Shown: positions 36,731 to 45,490, counted from the first letter of the stretch. The stretch is 64,000 bases of DNA from Plantactinospora sp. KBS50 (GCF_002285795.1 NZ_CP022961.1:5212001-5276000), one strand, 5' to 3'. The notes: generated from the letters alone by a model not told the origin. A program made the numbers and translations.

Positions 36731-36770
36731 GTCGCCGGCTCAGCCCGGGTGTCGCCGGCTCAGCCGCGCC
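36731..36770. repeat. 20-bp direct repeat at the 3' end of the M20 peptidase gene
   Basis: Two adjacent 20-bp copies (cgggtgtcgccggctcagcc) lie at and just beyond the stop codon of the M20 peptidase gene. Confidence 0.8.
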
Positions 36771-38121
36771 CGGCCTCGGCCACCTTCGCCAGCAGCAGCG
36801 CCTCGGCCAGACAGACCCGGGCGAACTCGCCCAGGTGCAGGCTCTCGTTGGGTCCGTGCGCCCGCGAGTCCGGGTCCTCCACGCCGGTCACCAGGATCGC
36901 CGCGTTCGGGAACATCTGCTGGAACGTGGCGATGAACGGGATCGAGCCGCCGACACCCATGTCCACCGGCTGGGTACCGTCCCAGGCCGCGGTGAAGGCC
37001 GCCCGGGCGGCGTCGTACATCGGGCCGGAGCTGTCGATCTCGCAGGCGTCGCCGTCGTGCTCGAAGGTCACCGTGACCTGCGCGCCCCACGGGGCGTGCT
37101 TCTCCAGGTGGCCGACCAGGGCCGCGTACGCCCGCTTCGGGTCGTCTCCGGGTGCGAGCCGCAGGCTGAGCTTGGCCTTGGCCACCGGCACGATCGCGTT
37201 CGGCGCCCCCGTCGTGGGCGGCGCGTCCACGCCGAGCACGGACAGCGCCGGCTTGGTCCAGATCCGGTCGGTCAGCGCCCCGGTGCCGATGAACTGCACC
37301 CCGTCCACCATGCCGGCCTCGGCGCGCAGCCGGTCGTGCGGATAGTCCACGGTGGCGCCGGTCCGGGCGACCAGCCCGTCCACCGCCACGTCGCCGGCGT
37401 CGTCGTGCAGCGTGGCGAGCAGCCGCGCCAGCGCCGTCACGGCATCCGGTACGGCGCCGCCGAACATCCCGCTGTGCACCGGGTGCGTCCCGGTACGGAC
37501 CTCGACGAAGCAGTTGACCATCCCGCGCAGCGAGGTGGTCAGCGCGGGCCGGCCGATGTCCCAGTTGCCCGAGTCGGCGATCACCATGACGTCGGCGGCC
37601 AGGTCGGCCTGGTGCTCGGCGATCAGCCGCTCCAGCGACTCGGAGCCGAACTCCTCCTCGCCCTCGATGAACAGCACGACGCCGACCGGCAGCCGATCCC
37701 CGTACGCCCGCAGCGCCGCGACGTGCGCCATGATCCCGGCCTTGTCGTCGGCGGCGCCCCGGCCGAAGATCCGGCCATCGCGCTCCACCGGCTCGAACGG
37801 CTCGCTCTGCCACAGCGACAGGTCACCCACCGGCTGTACGTCGTGATGCGCGTACAGCAGCACCGTCGGGGCTCCGGGCGGCGCCGGACGGGTGCCGATG
37901 ACCGCCGGCTGGCCGCCGGAGCGCACGATGCGCACGTCGAGCGAGCATCCGCGCAGCAGTTCGGCGACGGCCTCGGCGGAGCGCTCCACGTGCGAGTGGT
38001 CGAACCCGTCGAAGGCGATCCCCGGGATGCGGACCAGCCGCTCCAGATCGGCCCGGACGCCCGGAAACTCCCGCTCGATGGCGGCACGCAGGTCGGATTC
38101 GGTCGGCATCGGTGAGATCAT
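36760..38121 (-). CDS. M20 family dipeptidase
   Basis: Zinc metallopeptidase of the M20 family. The 453-residue protein has LLYAHHDVQPVGD (metal His/Asp), FGRGAADDKAGIMAH, the general-base motif FIEGEEEFGSES, the DSGNW ligand region and the distal His in GPNESLHLGEF. A dimerisation domain (GTHPVHSGMFGG, PNAIVPVAKAKLSLRL) lies between. ATG 38121 has TACGAT exactly seven bases upstream and no Shine-Dalgarno, so it is probably leaderless; ATG 38109 is an alternative. Confidence 0.93.
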   Translation of the reverse strand: MISPMPTESDLRAAIEREFPGVRADLERLVRIPGIAFDGFDHSHVERSAEAVAELLRGCSLDVRIVRSGGQPAVIGTRPAPPGAPTVLLYAHHDVQPVGDLSLWQSEPFEPVERDGRIFGRGAADDKAGIMAHVAALRAYGDRLPVGVVLFIEGEEEFGSESLERLIAEHQADLAADVMVIADSGNWDIGRPALTTSLRGMVNCFVEVRTGTHPVHSGMFGGAVPDAVTALARLLATLHDDAGDVAVDGLVARTGATVDYPHDRLRAEAGMVDGVQFIGTGALTDRIWTKPALSVLGVDAPPTTGAPNAIVPVAKAKLSLRLAPGDDPKRAYAALVGHLEKHAPWGAQVTVTFEHDGDACEIDSSGPMYDAARAAFTAAWDGTQPVDMGVGGSIPFIATFQQMFPNAAILVTGVEDPDSRAHGPNESLHLGEFARVCLAEALLLAKVAEAGRG

Positions 38122-38170
38122 GACGGAGATCGTAGGCCGGCCGTACGGGCTCCCGCCGACCGTCTCCGGC

Positions 38171-38509
38171 TCAGTCCGCCGGCTCGGCTCCGTCGCGCGG
38201 ACCCGGCCAGCCCTCGTCGCGGGCGGCCCGCCCGGGGCGGCGAGCCCGGGCGGCGCGGGCCGCGGCCTCGCCGGCGGCGCCGGTCCAGGCCCGGGCGCGG
38301 CCGATGCCGCCGCCGACCAACGTGCCGACCTCGCCCGCACCGTCGCCCAGCCGGCGCAGCAGCCCCACCAGCGGGTCGGACGAGGAGTTGAAGCTTTCCC
38401 GGTACGACTCGGCAGCCGCCTTGATCTCGTCGGTCACCGAGGCAGCCTCGTCCTCGGAGCGCCGGGGATAGTCGCCGGACAGGATCCGGGCGTACTCGCC
38501 GGAGTCCAC
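38171..38509 (-). CDS. Conserved hypothetical protein next to the M48 peptidase
   Basis: A 112-residue soluble protein I do not recognise. It begins MDSGEYARILSGDYPRR, has a helical middle (ESYRESFNSSSDPLVGLLRRL) and a basic Ala/Arg-rich C-terminus. It follows the M48 peptidase gene with no gap (the M48 stop ends at 38510 and this ATG is at 38509), so the two are co-translated and may act together. Confidence 0.68.
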   Translation of the reverse strand: MDSGEYARILSGDYPRRSEDEAASVTDEIKAAAESYRESFNSSSDPLVGLLRRLGDGAGEVGTLVGGGIGRARAWTGAAGEAAARAARARRPGRAARDEGWPGPRDGAEPAD

Positions 38510-39319
38510 TTAGCGACGCAGGTCCGCGGCCCGCGCGACCGGCGCCGGGTGGCTGTTCCACGCGGTCATCCGCAGCTTGTGCACGCTGTCCCGCAGGTCA
38601 CCGCCGCCCTCGTACTCGCTGGCCTGCTCCAGGAACGCGGCCGTGTCGATCTGGCTGAGGTCCCCGCCGCCGGCCAGTTTGATCAGCAGCCGCACGGCGG
38701 CGGCCGGGTCCTGGCCGGCGAGCAGGCCGGCCCGGTCCGCCGACAGCTCGGCCTTGCGCCACCACTCCAGCATCGCGGCGATGATGGCCCGCAGCGCCAG
38801 CGCACCGACCGGCAGCCAGCTCAGGTTCGCGGCCCACCGGGTGAGGATCGTCAGCATGGTCTTGTAGATGGCGTGGCCGCTGCCCACGTGCCCGAGTTCG
38901 TGGCCCAGCAGGCAGCGCAGCTCGTCGTCGTCGAGCTGGTCGACGGCGGCCGAGCCGAGCACCACGAACGGCCGGTCCAGCCCCACCGCCTCGGCGGTGA
39001 TCCACGGTGACTGGGTGACGAAGAGTTCGGGCAGCTCCGGCAGGTCGAGCACGCGGGCCGCCTCGGCGTACCGCTGGTGCACCCGCGGGTACTGCCGGTG
39101 GTCGACCCGGATGCCGGCGGCCAGGTACGACAGCCGGAAGGAGCGTTCGTTCCACATCCCCATGAAGGCCTTGACGACCTCGTCGAAGCCGCGCAGTTCG
39201 CGCAGCGCGGTCAACGCGCCCCGGTCCGCGGGGTGCTCCCAGGCCCGGGACGAGATCCCGGTGAGGACCACCCGACGCCGGGCCGGCGGTCCGGCCGTGC
39301 CCTGCTGGGCTTCTGTCAT
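38510..39319 (-). CDS. M48 family zinc metallopeptidase
   Basis: A 269-residue M48 peptidase with the zinc motif HELGH (in LGHELGHVGSGHAIYK) and the third-ligand region AELSADRAGLLAG. One or two hydrophobic segments follow the HExxH (LSWLPVGALALRAIIAAML), so it may be membrane-associated. It is part of a coupled set with the P-loop kinase gene upstream (ATGA overlap at 39316-39319) and the small hypothetical gene downstream. Confidence 0.9.
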   Translation of the reverse strand: MTEAQQGTAGPPARRRVVLTGISSRAWEHPADRGALTALRELRGFDEVVKAFMGMWNERSFRLSYLAAGIRVDHRQYPRVHQRYAEAARVLDLPELPELFVTQSPWITAEAVGLDRPFVVLGSAAVDQLDDDELRCLLGHELGHVGSGHAIYKTMLTILTRWAANLSWLPVGALALRAIIAAMLEWWRKAELSADRAGLLAGQDPAAAVRLLIKLAGGGDLSQIDTAAFLEQASEYEGGGDLRDSVHKLRMTAWNSHPAPVARAADLRR

Positions 39320-40056
39320 GGCCCACTCCCCCCATCGCCGGCCGGTCCGCCGCGGATGGGGTCGCCGGCTGGCCCGTCCCGATCGTGCCCCAGCCGGGCC
39401 GTCGCGTCCATGCCCGGGGACCAGGCTTCAGCACAATCTCTGGTACTGATCCCCCAGCTACGCCCTTCCCCGGCCACGCCGTCGATGACCAGGTCGACGG
39501 CCGCGGCGGTGCGGTCGGCGGCGAAGTGCTCGGCCTCGGCCGCCCGCCAGCGCAGCAACTGTGGGCGGATCCGCGCGCCGTCGCGGGCCAGCACGCGGTC
39601 CAGCCGCAGCCGGTCGGGGGCGGTCACGAACACCGCGAGGGTCAGCTCCGGCCGGATCGCGGCGCGGGCGGCGCTCACCCCCTCCAGCAGCAGCACCCCG
39701 GCCGCCGGGACCGGCACCAGCGCCTCGGTGAACCGCCCGCTGTCCCAGTCGTACCGGTGGTAGCCGCCCGGCCGGCCCGACCGCAGCGGCCGGAGCACCC
39801 GTTCGTCCAGCCGGCGCCAGAAGGTGAACTGGTCGGACCAGCCGTCCAGCAGGTCGTCGGTGTGCAGCACGGTGACCGGCTCCGCCGTACCCGTCCGGTT
39901 GTCGGCCCGGCGCAGGGCCGCGGCCAGCCGCTCGGTGAAGTAGGTCTTGCCCGCCCCGCTCGGCCCGTCCACGGCCACCAGCCGCACGGCGCCGAGCCGG
40001 GCCGGCGCCGACCGGATCCGCCGGGCCAGTTGCGGGTACGTCTGTCCGCGGCTCAT
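39316..40056 (-). CDS. Uridine kinase-like P-loop NTPase
   Basis: A 246-residue P-loop kinase with Walker A VDGPSGAGKTYFTERLA and the Asp-Asp motif LHTDDLLDGW, then VLLLEGVSAARA, the arrangement of the uridine kinase/phosphoribulokinase superfamily. The substrate is not certain. The C-terminal 45 residues are Gly/Asp/Pro-rich and unlikely to be structured. The gene overlaps the M48 gene by four bases. Confidence 0.82.
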   Translation of the reverse strand: MSRGQTYPQLARRIRSAPARLGAVRLVAVDGPSGAGKTYFTERLAAALRRADNRTGTAEPVTVLHTDDLLDGWSDQFTFWRRLDERVLRPLRSGRPGGYHRYDWDSGRFTEALVPVPAAGVLLLEGVSAARAAIRPELTLAVFVTAPDRLRLDRVLARDGARIRPQLLRWRAAEAEHFAADRTAAAVDLVIDGVAGEGRSWGISTRDCAEAWSPGMDATARLGHDRDGPAGDPIRGGPAGDGGSGP

Positions 40057-40189
40057 CGCCGCGCGTACCGGCTGGTCGGGCGCGGGTCGCAGGGCACGGT
40101 CGGCGGCACGTGGCCAGTATGCTCCGCCGTTCGAGGGGTGCCGGACGGTCGGGCCGCCGGGTGCGCGGGGGGCCGGTCACACTGGGCCG

Positions 40190-40603
40190 GTGCGACAGTC
40201 CTCAGACCGCGGCGTGGACGCGCTGCTGGCCCGGGCCCGGGCCGGGATCCGCCGGTTGAGTCCGCGGGAGACCCTGGTGGCCCGCGAGCGGGGCGCGCTG
40301 GTGATCGACACGCGCACCGAGACGCAGCGCGCGGAGCAGGGCGAACTGCCGGGGGCGCTGGTGATCGACCGTACCGTCCTGGAGTGGCGCGTCGACCCGG
40401 ACAGCCCGTGGCGGATCCCCGAGGCCACCGACCACGACGTCGAGATCATCGTGGTCTGCCACCAGGGCTACAGCTCCAGCCTCGCCGCGGCCACGCTGCG
40501 CGCCCTCGGACTGCACCGGGCGACCGACATGGTGGGCGGTTTCGCGGCCTGGCGGGACTGCGGTCTACCCGTCAGTCCCGGTCCCGCCGACGTTCGCCGC
40601 TGA
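40190..40603 (+). CDS. Rhodanese-domain protein
   Basis: A 137-residue single-domain rhodanese with the active-site cysteine in VCHQGYSSSLAAATLRALG and the preceding ALVIDTRTETQRAEQGELPGAL block. It would carry a persulfide sulfur. GTG 40190 has no ribosome binding site; CACACT lies six bases upstream, again consistent with leaderless initiation. The 3' end runs into a 15-bp repeat (gccgccgctgatccg) shared with the end of cobD. Confidence 0.87.
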   Translation: MRQSSDRGVDALLARARAGIRRLSPRETLVARERGALVIDTRTETQRAEQGELPGALVIDRTVLEWRVDPDSPWRIPEATDHDVEIIVVCHQGYSSSLAAATLRALGLHRATDMVGGFAAWRDCGLPVSPGPADVRR

Positions 40604-40621
40604 TCCGGCCGCCGGCGCCGG

Positions 40622-41620
40622 TCAGACCGCCGCCGCTGATCCGGCCGCCGCTGATCCGGCCCTCGCCGCCGACCGGGAGGTGGCGACGACGACCGCCCCG
40701 AGCGCCGCCGCAAGCCCGACGGCCCGGGAGATCCGGACCGCCCGCCGGATGTGCCGGAACTCCGGTCGAGGCCCGTCCCCGAGGTACGGGCGGACCTCCA
40801 CCCGGCCCGCGTAGACGTTGCGGCCACCCAGGCGTACGCCGAGCACCCCCGCCATCGCGGCCTCACACTGACCGGCGTTGGGGCTGGGATGATCGGCCCG
40901 GTCCCGGCGCCACACCTGCCAGGCCCGGTGCCGGTCGCCGTGCGCCACCGGCCCGAGCAGAATGGTCAACAGCCCGGTCACCCGGGCCGGCGCCAGGTTG
41001 AGCAGGTCGTCCAGCCGGGCGGCCGGCGTACCGAACCGGGCGTACCGGGCCGACCGGTGCCCGACCATGGCGTCCAGGGTGTTCGCCGCCCGGTAGGCCA
41101 GCAGTCCCGGCAGACCCGCCACCGCACCCCAGAACAGCGGCGCCACCACGGCGTCGGAGGTGTTCTCGGCGACCGACTCGACGGTCGCCCGCGCCAGTTC
41201 GGCCTCGTCCAGCGCCGACGGGTCCCGCCCGCAGAGGTGACCGAGCCGGCCCCGCGCGGCCGGCAGGTCGTCCCGGCTCAGCGCGTCCGCCATGGCCCGC
41301 CCCTCGACGCCGAGGGTCCGCCCGCCGAGCACCGCCCAGGTGCCGGCCGCCACCAGGGCGGCCCGGGCCACCGGGCGCCGCCGGGTCAGGGCGGCACCGG
41401 CCGCGCCGGCCAGCACCGCCGCGCCGACGGCGACGGCGGTGTGCGCCGCACCGGCCGTGCGGGAGTCCCGGTACAGCCGCCGTTCCAGGGCGGAGGCGGC
41501 GGTGCCGAAGCCGGCCACCGGGTGCCACCGGCGCGGGTCGCCGAGCGCGGCGTCCAACGCGTACCCGGCGGCCAGCCCGACCGCGTCGGCCAAGCTCGGA
41601 GGTACCCCTCGTGCCACCAC
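40622..41620 (-). CDS. cobD: Adenosylcobinamide-phosphate synthase
   Basis: Integral-membrane enzyme that attaches aminopropanol (phosphate) to adenosylcobyrate. The 332-residue protein has DAALGDPRRWHPVAGFG at the N-terminus, VESVAENTSDAVVAPLFW, YRAANTLDAMVGH and the HPSPNAGQCEAAMAGVLGVRLGG region (20+ residue conserved stretch), all CobD/CbiB hallmarks, and several membrane helices. The last residues are an AGSAAAGSAAA repeat. It stands apart from the other cob genes by 7 kb. Confidence 0.93.
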   Translation of the reverse strand: MVARGVPPSLADAVGLAAGYALDAALGDPRRWHPVAGFGTAASALERRLYRDSRTAGAAHTAVAVGAAVLAGAAGAALTRRRPVARAALVAAGTWAVLGGRTLGVEGRAMADALSRDDLPAARGRLGHLCGRDPSALDEAELARATVESVAENTSDAVVAPLFWGAVAGLPGLLAYRAANTLDAMVGHRSARYARFGTPAARLDDLLNLAPARVTGLLTILLGPVAHGDRHRAWQVWRRDRADHPSPNAGQCEAAMAGVLGVRLGGRNVYAGRVEVRPYLGDGPRPEFRHIRRAVRISRAVGLAAALGAVVVATSRSAARAGSAAAGSAAAV

Positions 41621-41706
41621 GCGCTCCCGTCCGTCGGCCCGGTCCGTGCGGGCAGCCTAGTCATTGTCCGCTGCCCGGGATCCGGACCGTCGGACTCACC
41701 GGACCG

Positions 41707-41895
41707 TTCATCCTGGCCAGAAGCGCAGTCGGTGAATGGACGGGCAACCTGGAGACGCAGCTCGGCGGGACGCTTGTCGACAAGCTCGAAGAACTGGATA
41801 CCCTGCTGTCGAGGTGGGAGGCGGTCCGCAACGAGGCAATGTCCCACCGTCAGCCGGTCGAACGGATGAAGGAAGTTGTGAAGTCATGGACCTGA
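41707..41895 (+). pseudogene. C-terminal fragment of an XRE/DUF5753-type regulator
   Basis: Only the last about 60 residues remain (NLETQLGGTLVDKLEELDTLL ... VRNEAMSHRQPVERMKEVV). The spacing and pattern match the C-terminus of DUF5753 helix-turn-helix proteins, and it ends overlapping a DUF397 start, the usual gene pair. No helix-turn-helix N-terminus exists upstream; the region runs straight into cobD. The assignment is by pattern and context, not a strong motif. Confidence 0.5.
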
Positions 41896-42086
41896 GCGAC
41901 GCGTCCTGACGCAGAGCCACCCGCAGCGGGGCAGGTGGCGGTGACTGCGTCGAGGTTGCCGACAATCTGCCCGGCATGGTGCTGGTCCGCGACAGCAAGA
42001 ACCGCCACGGCGGCATGCTGACGATCAACCCCGTCCGGTGGCAGAGCTTCGTCGAGCGGGCAAAGCAGATCGGGCCGGTCGGCTGA
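41886..42086 (+). pseudogene. DUF397 gene with a TGA at codon 8
   Basis: ATG 41886 opens MDLSDAS, then TGA (41907-41909) where DUF397 proteins have a conserved Trp, then RRATRSGAGGGDCVEVADNL, VLVRDSKNRHGGMLTI and WQSFVERAKQ up to TGA 42084-42086. One base change (TGG to TGA) explains the break. DUF397 proteins are small partners of XRE/DUF5753 regulators in actinomycete development and metabolism. It is too short to be seen as a long open frame. Confidence 0.82.
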
Positions 42087-42159
42087 CCGACCCCTACGAA
42101 CTGCACGGCGCGCACCCGGCGCGCCACCCGTTGCCGCGGGCGGCGCGCCGGGCCCGTGG

Positions 42160-43134
42160 TCAGACGCCGGCCGTTGCCCGCGTCCGACCACGGCGACCCC
42201 GCGGACCGGACCCCTCCACCGGTCCACCGGTCGTCTCGTCGGCGTTCCCGGTCTCCCCGGCCGGCGTACCGGCGAGACCTCGCCCGTCGCCCTCCGGCCC
42301 GGACCGGACCGCCCCGCCGCCCCCGTCCCACTGCGCCAGCGCGGTCGCGTCGCCCTCCGCGGTCGCGTCGCCCTCCCCGCTCGGTCCCTCGCGCCGCGCA
42401 CCCGGATCGCCCCGGTCGACCGGGGACCCCGGCTGGAGCGGGGACCCCGGGTCGGCGGCCAGCACGGCATCGAGGTCGATCGGCGGCTCGTCGAGGTGGT
42501 GGGTGCTCCCGTCGTCCTCGCGCTCGTTGCCCTCGCGCTCGTCGTCCGCGCCGAATCCCATGGGTTCGTAGCCCAGCAGGCGACGGTCATCGGCGCCGAC
42601 CAGCCGGAAGCCTCCGGAGGGCGGAACCGGCTCGTCGACCAGGTCGTCGTCCTCCCCCGGCACCTCCCCGGGCCGGGCCGGGGCCTCGGAGAGCGGAACG
42701 GACTCGCTGGCCTCGCCGCGGATCCGCGCGTCGGCCTCGGCGTCCTCGACGCTGCTGGTGGCCAGGTTGGGCCGGTTCCGGACGAAGGTCGCCCGGCCCC
42801 GCGACAGGTCGTGCCCCACGGCGACGGCCTCCAGCTCGTACAGCGTGCGGTGGTTGCCGGCCTCGTCGGTCCAGTCCCGGGTGTAGAGCCGGCCGACGAC
42901 CACGATCGGGTCGCCCACCATCACCGAGGAGGCCACCCCCTCGGCGAGCCGCCGCCAGCAGTTCACCCGGACCCGCAGGCTGTTCCCGTCGATCCACCTG
43001 CCGCTCTCCCGGTCCAGCCGCCGGGCCGTCGAAGCGATCTTGAAGTGGGCGACCAGGGCGCTGCGCTGCGTCGTACGCCGCCAGGCCGGAGCCGTCAGGA
43101 CATTGCCGACGATGGTTATATAGGTATCGAACAT
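42160..43134 (-). CDS. ssb: Single-stranded DNA-binding protein, long paralogue
   Basis: OB-fold single-stranded DNA-binding protein. The first about 125 residues are the SSB domain (YITIVGNVLTAPAWR, FKIASTARRLDRESGRWIDG, VNCWRRLAEGVASSVMVGDPIVVVGRLYTRDW). The remaining 200 are acidic, Gly/Asp/Glu-rich and disordered, with an 18-bp duplication (GEGDATAEGDATA). No typical acidic DDDIPF-like SSB tip is seen at the C-terminus. ATG 43134 has GGAG nine bases upstream. The tail makes it a paralogue rather than the housekeeping SSB. Confidence 0.88.
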   Translation of the reverse strand: MFDTYITIVGNVLTAPAWRRTTQRSALVAHFKIASTARRLDRESGRWIDGNSLRVRVNCWRRLAEGVASSVMVGDPIVVVGRLYTRDWTDEAGNHRTLYELEAVAVGHDLSRGRATFVRNRPNLATSSVEDAEADARIRGEASESVPLSEAPARPGEVPGEDDDLVDEPVPPSGGFRLVGADDRRLLGYEPMGFGADDEREGNEREDDGSTHHLDEPPIDLDAVLAADPGSPLQPGSPVDRGDPGARREGPSGEGDATAEGDATALAQWDGGGGAVRSGPEGDGRGLAGTPAGETGNADETTGGPVEGSGPRGRRGRTRATAGV

Positions 43135-43319
43135 CTCGTCTCCACTGCGTCGAGGCTTGCGGGGTCCGAGCCGACTCGCCATCCAGCCTCGACCCGGAGT
43201 TCGCCACCGGCCAGCACCAGGTTCCGCGCTGTGGACAGCCGGGCGCCCTGTGGACAAAGACCTGATCAAGCAGAAACCTGCTATGGGGCCGACCGGCCCG
43301 CAGCGGTACCGTCGACCGG

Positions 43320-44603
43320 GTGGAACCCGATGTGCTCGGCCCGCCGTACGAATCCCAGGTCCTCGACCTCGGCCACGACGACGAGGGACCGGTGGTGGCG
43401 ACGCTGGTCCGGCGGCGGGCGGCGGACCCCGGCGGACGGGCGGTGCTGTACCTGCACGGCTTCGTCGACTACTTCTTCCAGACCCACCTGGCCGACTTCT
43501 TCGTGGCCCGCGGCTGGGATTTCTACGCCCTTGACCTGCGGAAATACGGTCGCAGCCTGCTACCGCACCAGACCCCCAACTTCTGCCGGGACCTGAGCGA
43601 CTACTTCCCCGAACTGGACGAGGCCGCCCGGATCATCCGGGCGGACGGCAACGAGGTGCTGCTGGTCAACGGGCACTCCACCGGCGGGCTCGTCGCGGCC
43701 GTCTGGGCCGACGCGCGCCGGGACCAGGGGATCGTGCACGGAATCTTCCTGAACAGCCCGTTCTTCGACCTCAACGCACCCTGGCTGGTCCGCCGGCCGC
43801 TGGCCGCGGCCGTCGCCCGGATCGGCCGCCGCGCGCCGTACCGGACCGTCCCCCGCAACCTTTCCGCGGTGTACGGCCAGAGCCTGCACGCCGACCACCA
43901 CGGCGAGTGGCGGTACGACCTGGCGTGGAAACCGCTCGCCGGGTTCCCGGTCCGGGCCGGTTGGCTCGGCGCGATCCGGACCGCGCAGCGGCGGCTCCGG
44001 GCTGGCCTGGACATCCCGGTACCGATCATGCTGGCCTGCTCGACCCGTACCTTCCGGGGATCGACCTGGCACGAGTCGGCGTCGCTGGCCGACGCCGTGC
44101 TCGACGTGGAGCACATGGTGCGCTGGGCGCCGCGGCTGGGCCGGCACGTCACGCTGGTCCGTCTCGACGGCGGCCTGCACGACCTCACGCTCTCCGGACC
44201 GGCGGTCCGGGACCGGCTGTTCAGCGAGTTGGGTCGCTGGGTGGACGCCTTCGTGGTCCGGGACGACGCTCTGCGGGACGCTCCGGCGGCTCCAGCCAGC
44301 GTTCCCGCCGGTCGGCGGCCCTTCGCGGCTCCGGCGGACGGTACGTCCGTGCCCCGCGACCGTAGTCCGGATCGTACGGCGACCCGCGACCATAGTCCGG
44401 CTCCGGCGCGTACCCCGGCTCCGGACCGTACGACGGCTCCGGATCGTACGACGGACCGTAACCCGGGTCCGGACCGTAACCCCGCTCCGGCCCAGGATCG
44501 TACGGCGGCTGCTCCGGCGGCTCGAACGGCGGCGGATCCGCCTCCTCCTCCGGCGCGTACGGCAGCCACCTCCCCCGCCGCCACACCAGCAGATCCCGGC
44601 TGA
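43320..44603 (+). CDS. Alpha/beta hydrolase with an antisense-encoded C-terminal extension
   Basis: A 427-residue protein whose first about 315 residues are an alpha/beta hydrolase (serine hydrolase): VLYLHGFVDYFFQTHLADFF, nucleophile elbow VNGHSTGGLVAA, and a C-terminal His in DGGLHDLTLSG. Function is probably lysophospholipase-like. The last about 110 residues are a DRTxAPDRT-type repeat encoded opposite the coding strand of the next gene. GTG 43320 has TACCGT seven bases upstream and no Shine-Dalgarno (leaderless). Confidence 0.88.
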   Translation: MEPDVLGPPYESQVLDLGHDDEGPVVATLVRRRAADPGGRAVLYLHGFVDYFFQTHLADFFVARGWDFYALDLRKYGRSLLPHQTPNFCRDLSDYFPELDEAARIIRADGNEVLLVNGHSTGGLVAAVWADARRDQGIVHGIFLNSPFFDLNAPWLVRRPLAAAVARIGRRAPYRTVPRNLSAVYGQSLHADHHGEWRYDLAWKPLAGFPVRAGWLGAIRTAQRRLRAGLDIPVPIMLACSTRTFRGSTWHESASLADAVLDVEHMVRWAPRLGRHVTLVRLDGGLHDLTLSGPAVRDRLFSELGRWVDAFVVRDDALRDAPAAPASVPAGRRPFAAPADGTSVPRDRSPDRTATRDHSPAPARTPAPDRTTAPDRTTDRNPGPDRNPAPAQDRTAAAPAARTAADPPPPPARTAATSPAATPADPG

Positions 44604-45081
44604 GCAGGTGATCGTTGCCGGCGAAGAAGATCCGGTCCACGGCCCGGCGGGTCCGCTCCAGGCCGGGAGGCGACCCGCTGCCGGTGAGGATCACCACGTC
44701 CCGGGCGGGTACGCCCACCACCGGATCGCCCGGCACCGCATTGCTGAGGTCGAGCCAGACCTCCTCGGCGAGCAGCGCGGAGGACTCCAGGCCGCGTTCC
44801 AGACCGGTGAAGGAGAGCATCGGCGCCGGCGGCTGCCCGTCGACCTGCAACCGGGCCAGCGCCCGGTCCAGATTCTCCTGCGCCGTCCGGCGCAGCGTCC
44901 GTCGCGGCAGGCCGAGCTCGTCGAGATCGGGCCAGGTCACCAGCCTCTGCCCGTACGGCGGCCCGAACGAGTAGGCCACCCCCAACTCGTCGGTGAACTC
45001 GTCTATCACCAGGTCACGGCCCACCTGAGGGTCGGTCGCCGACACCAGCACGGGCAGGAACCGGGTACGCGTCACCTTCAC
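44221..45081 (-). CDS. DUF1444-like protein with a Tyr/Pro/Gly repeat tail
   Basis: A 286-residue protein. Residues 1-175 look like a compact conserved domain (RFLPVLVSATDPQVGRDLV, ELGVAYSFGPPYGQRLVTW, VGVPARDVVILTGSGS) and resemble DUF1444/YtpQ proteins by eye; function unknown. Residues about 180-255 are a YGPDPGYGPSYDPEP-type repeat, followed by an Arg/Pro tail. The tail overlaps the convergent hydrolase gene by 383 bp. GTG 45081 has TAGGTT exactly seven bases upstream and no Shine-Dalgarno (leaderless). Confidence 0.75.
   Translation of the reverse strand: MKVTRTRFLPVLVSATDPQVGRDLVIDEFTDELGVAYSFGPPYGQRLVTWPDLDELGLPRRTLRRTAQENLDRALARLQVDGQPPAPMLSFTGLERGLESSALLAEEVWLDLSNAVPGDPVVGVPARDVVILTGSGSPPGLERTRRAVDRIFFAGNDHLLSRDLLVWRRGRWLPYAPEEEADPPPFEPPEQPPYDPGPERGYGPDPGYGPSYDPEPSYGPEPGYAPEPDYGRGSPYDPDYGRGARTYRPPEPRRAADRRERWLEPPERPAERRPGPRRRPPSDPTR
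44340..44560. repeat. Degenerate repeat read on both strands
   Basis: Degenerate ccggctccggaccgta-type units, roughly 20-24 bp, encode PDRT-type repeats on the plus strand and YGPEPGY-type repeats on the minus strand, within the overlap of two convergent genes. Confidence 0.7.
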
Positions 45082-45179
45082 CCGGAAAAACCTAGTATGG
45101 GCTCGCCGGATCGGTCATCCCCTGCTAAGCAGGTATCTCCGGCCGGCGGGCGCCGGGTACCCTCTTGGCGCATCACCGG

Positions 45180-45255
45180 GCGCCCGTAGCTCAGCGGATA
45201 GAGCAGGGGACTTCTAATCCCAAGGCCGCAGGTTCGAATCCTGCCGGGCGCACCA
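45180..45255 (+). tRNA. tRNA-Arg (TCT anticodon)
   Basis: A complete cloverleaf: acceptor arms GCGCCCG and CGGGCGC, D-loop AGCGGATA, anticodon loop CTTCTAA with TCT at 45213-45215, T-loop GTTCGAATCC, discriminator A and encoded CCA (45253-45255). Atypical, lower-GC DNA follows immediately. Confidence 0.97.
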
Positions 45256-45286
45256 GCCAAGACAGCGGGAGACGCTGCGGACAGCG

Positions 45287-45490
45287 GTGATCGCCAGGCC
45301 CGCTGACGTCGGGACCCTTGACGAACAGGTGACCGGCCGGTTGTGGCCGCTGCTGGCCGATGCCCCACACATCGGGCAGGCACGGCCCACGGTCGGGCAC
45401 GTCGACGCGCGGCGGCGGGTGCTGACCGGGGCGATCTTCAAGTGCCTGATCGGCGGCCTGTCGCACCGCACCGGTCGGCAGCATGGCAGA
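45287..45490 (+). pseudogene. Possible transposase N-terminal remnant (IS5-like)
   Basis: After the tRNA, an open stretch reads TGRLWPLLADAPHIGQARP then DARRRVLTGAIFKCLIGGL, which loosely fits the N-terminus of IS5/DUF4096 transposases (W-x-x-L-x-P-L-L, then R-R-V-L-x-G-x-x). It loses any pattern after about 45485. No DDE domain or inverted repeats are seen. This is a weak call by pattern only. Confidence 0.3.
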
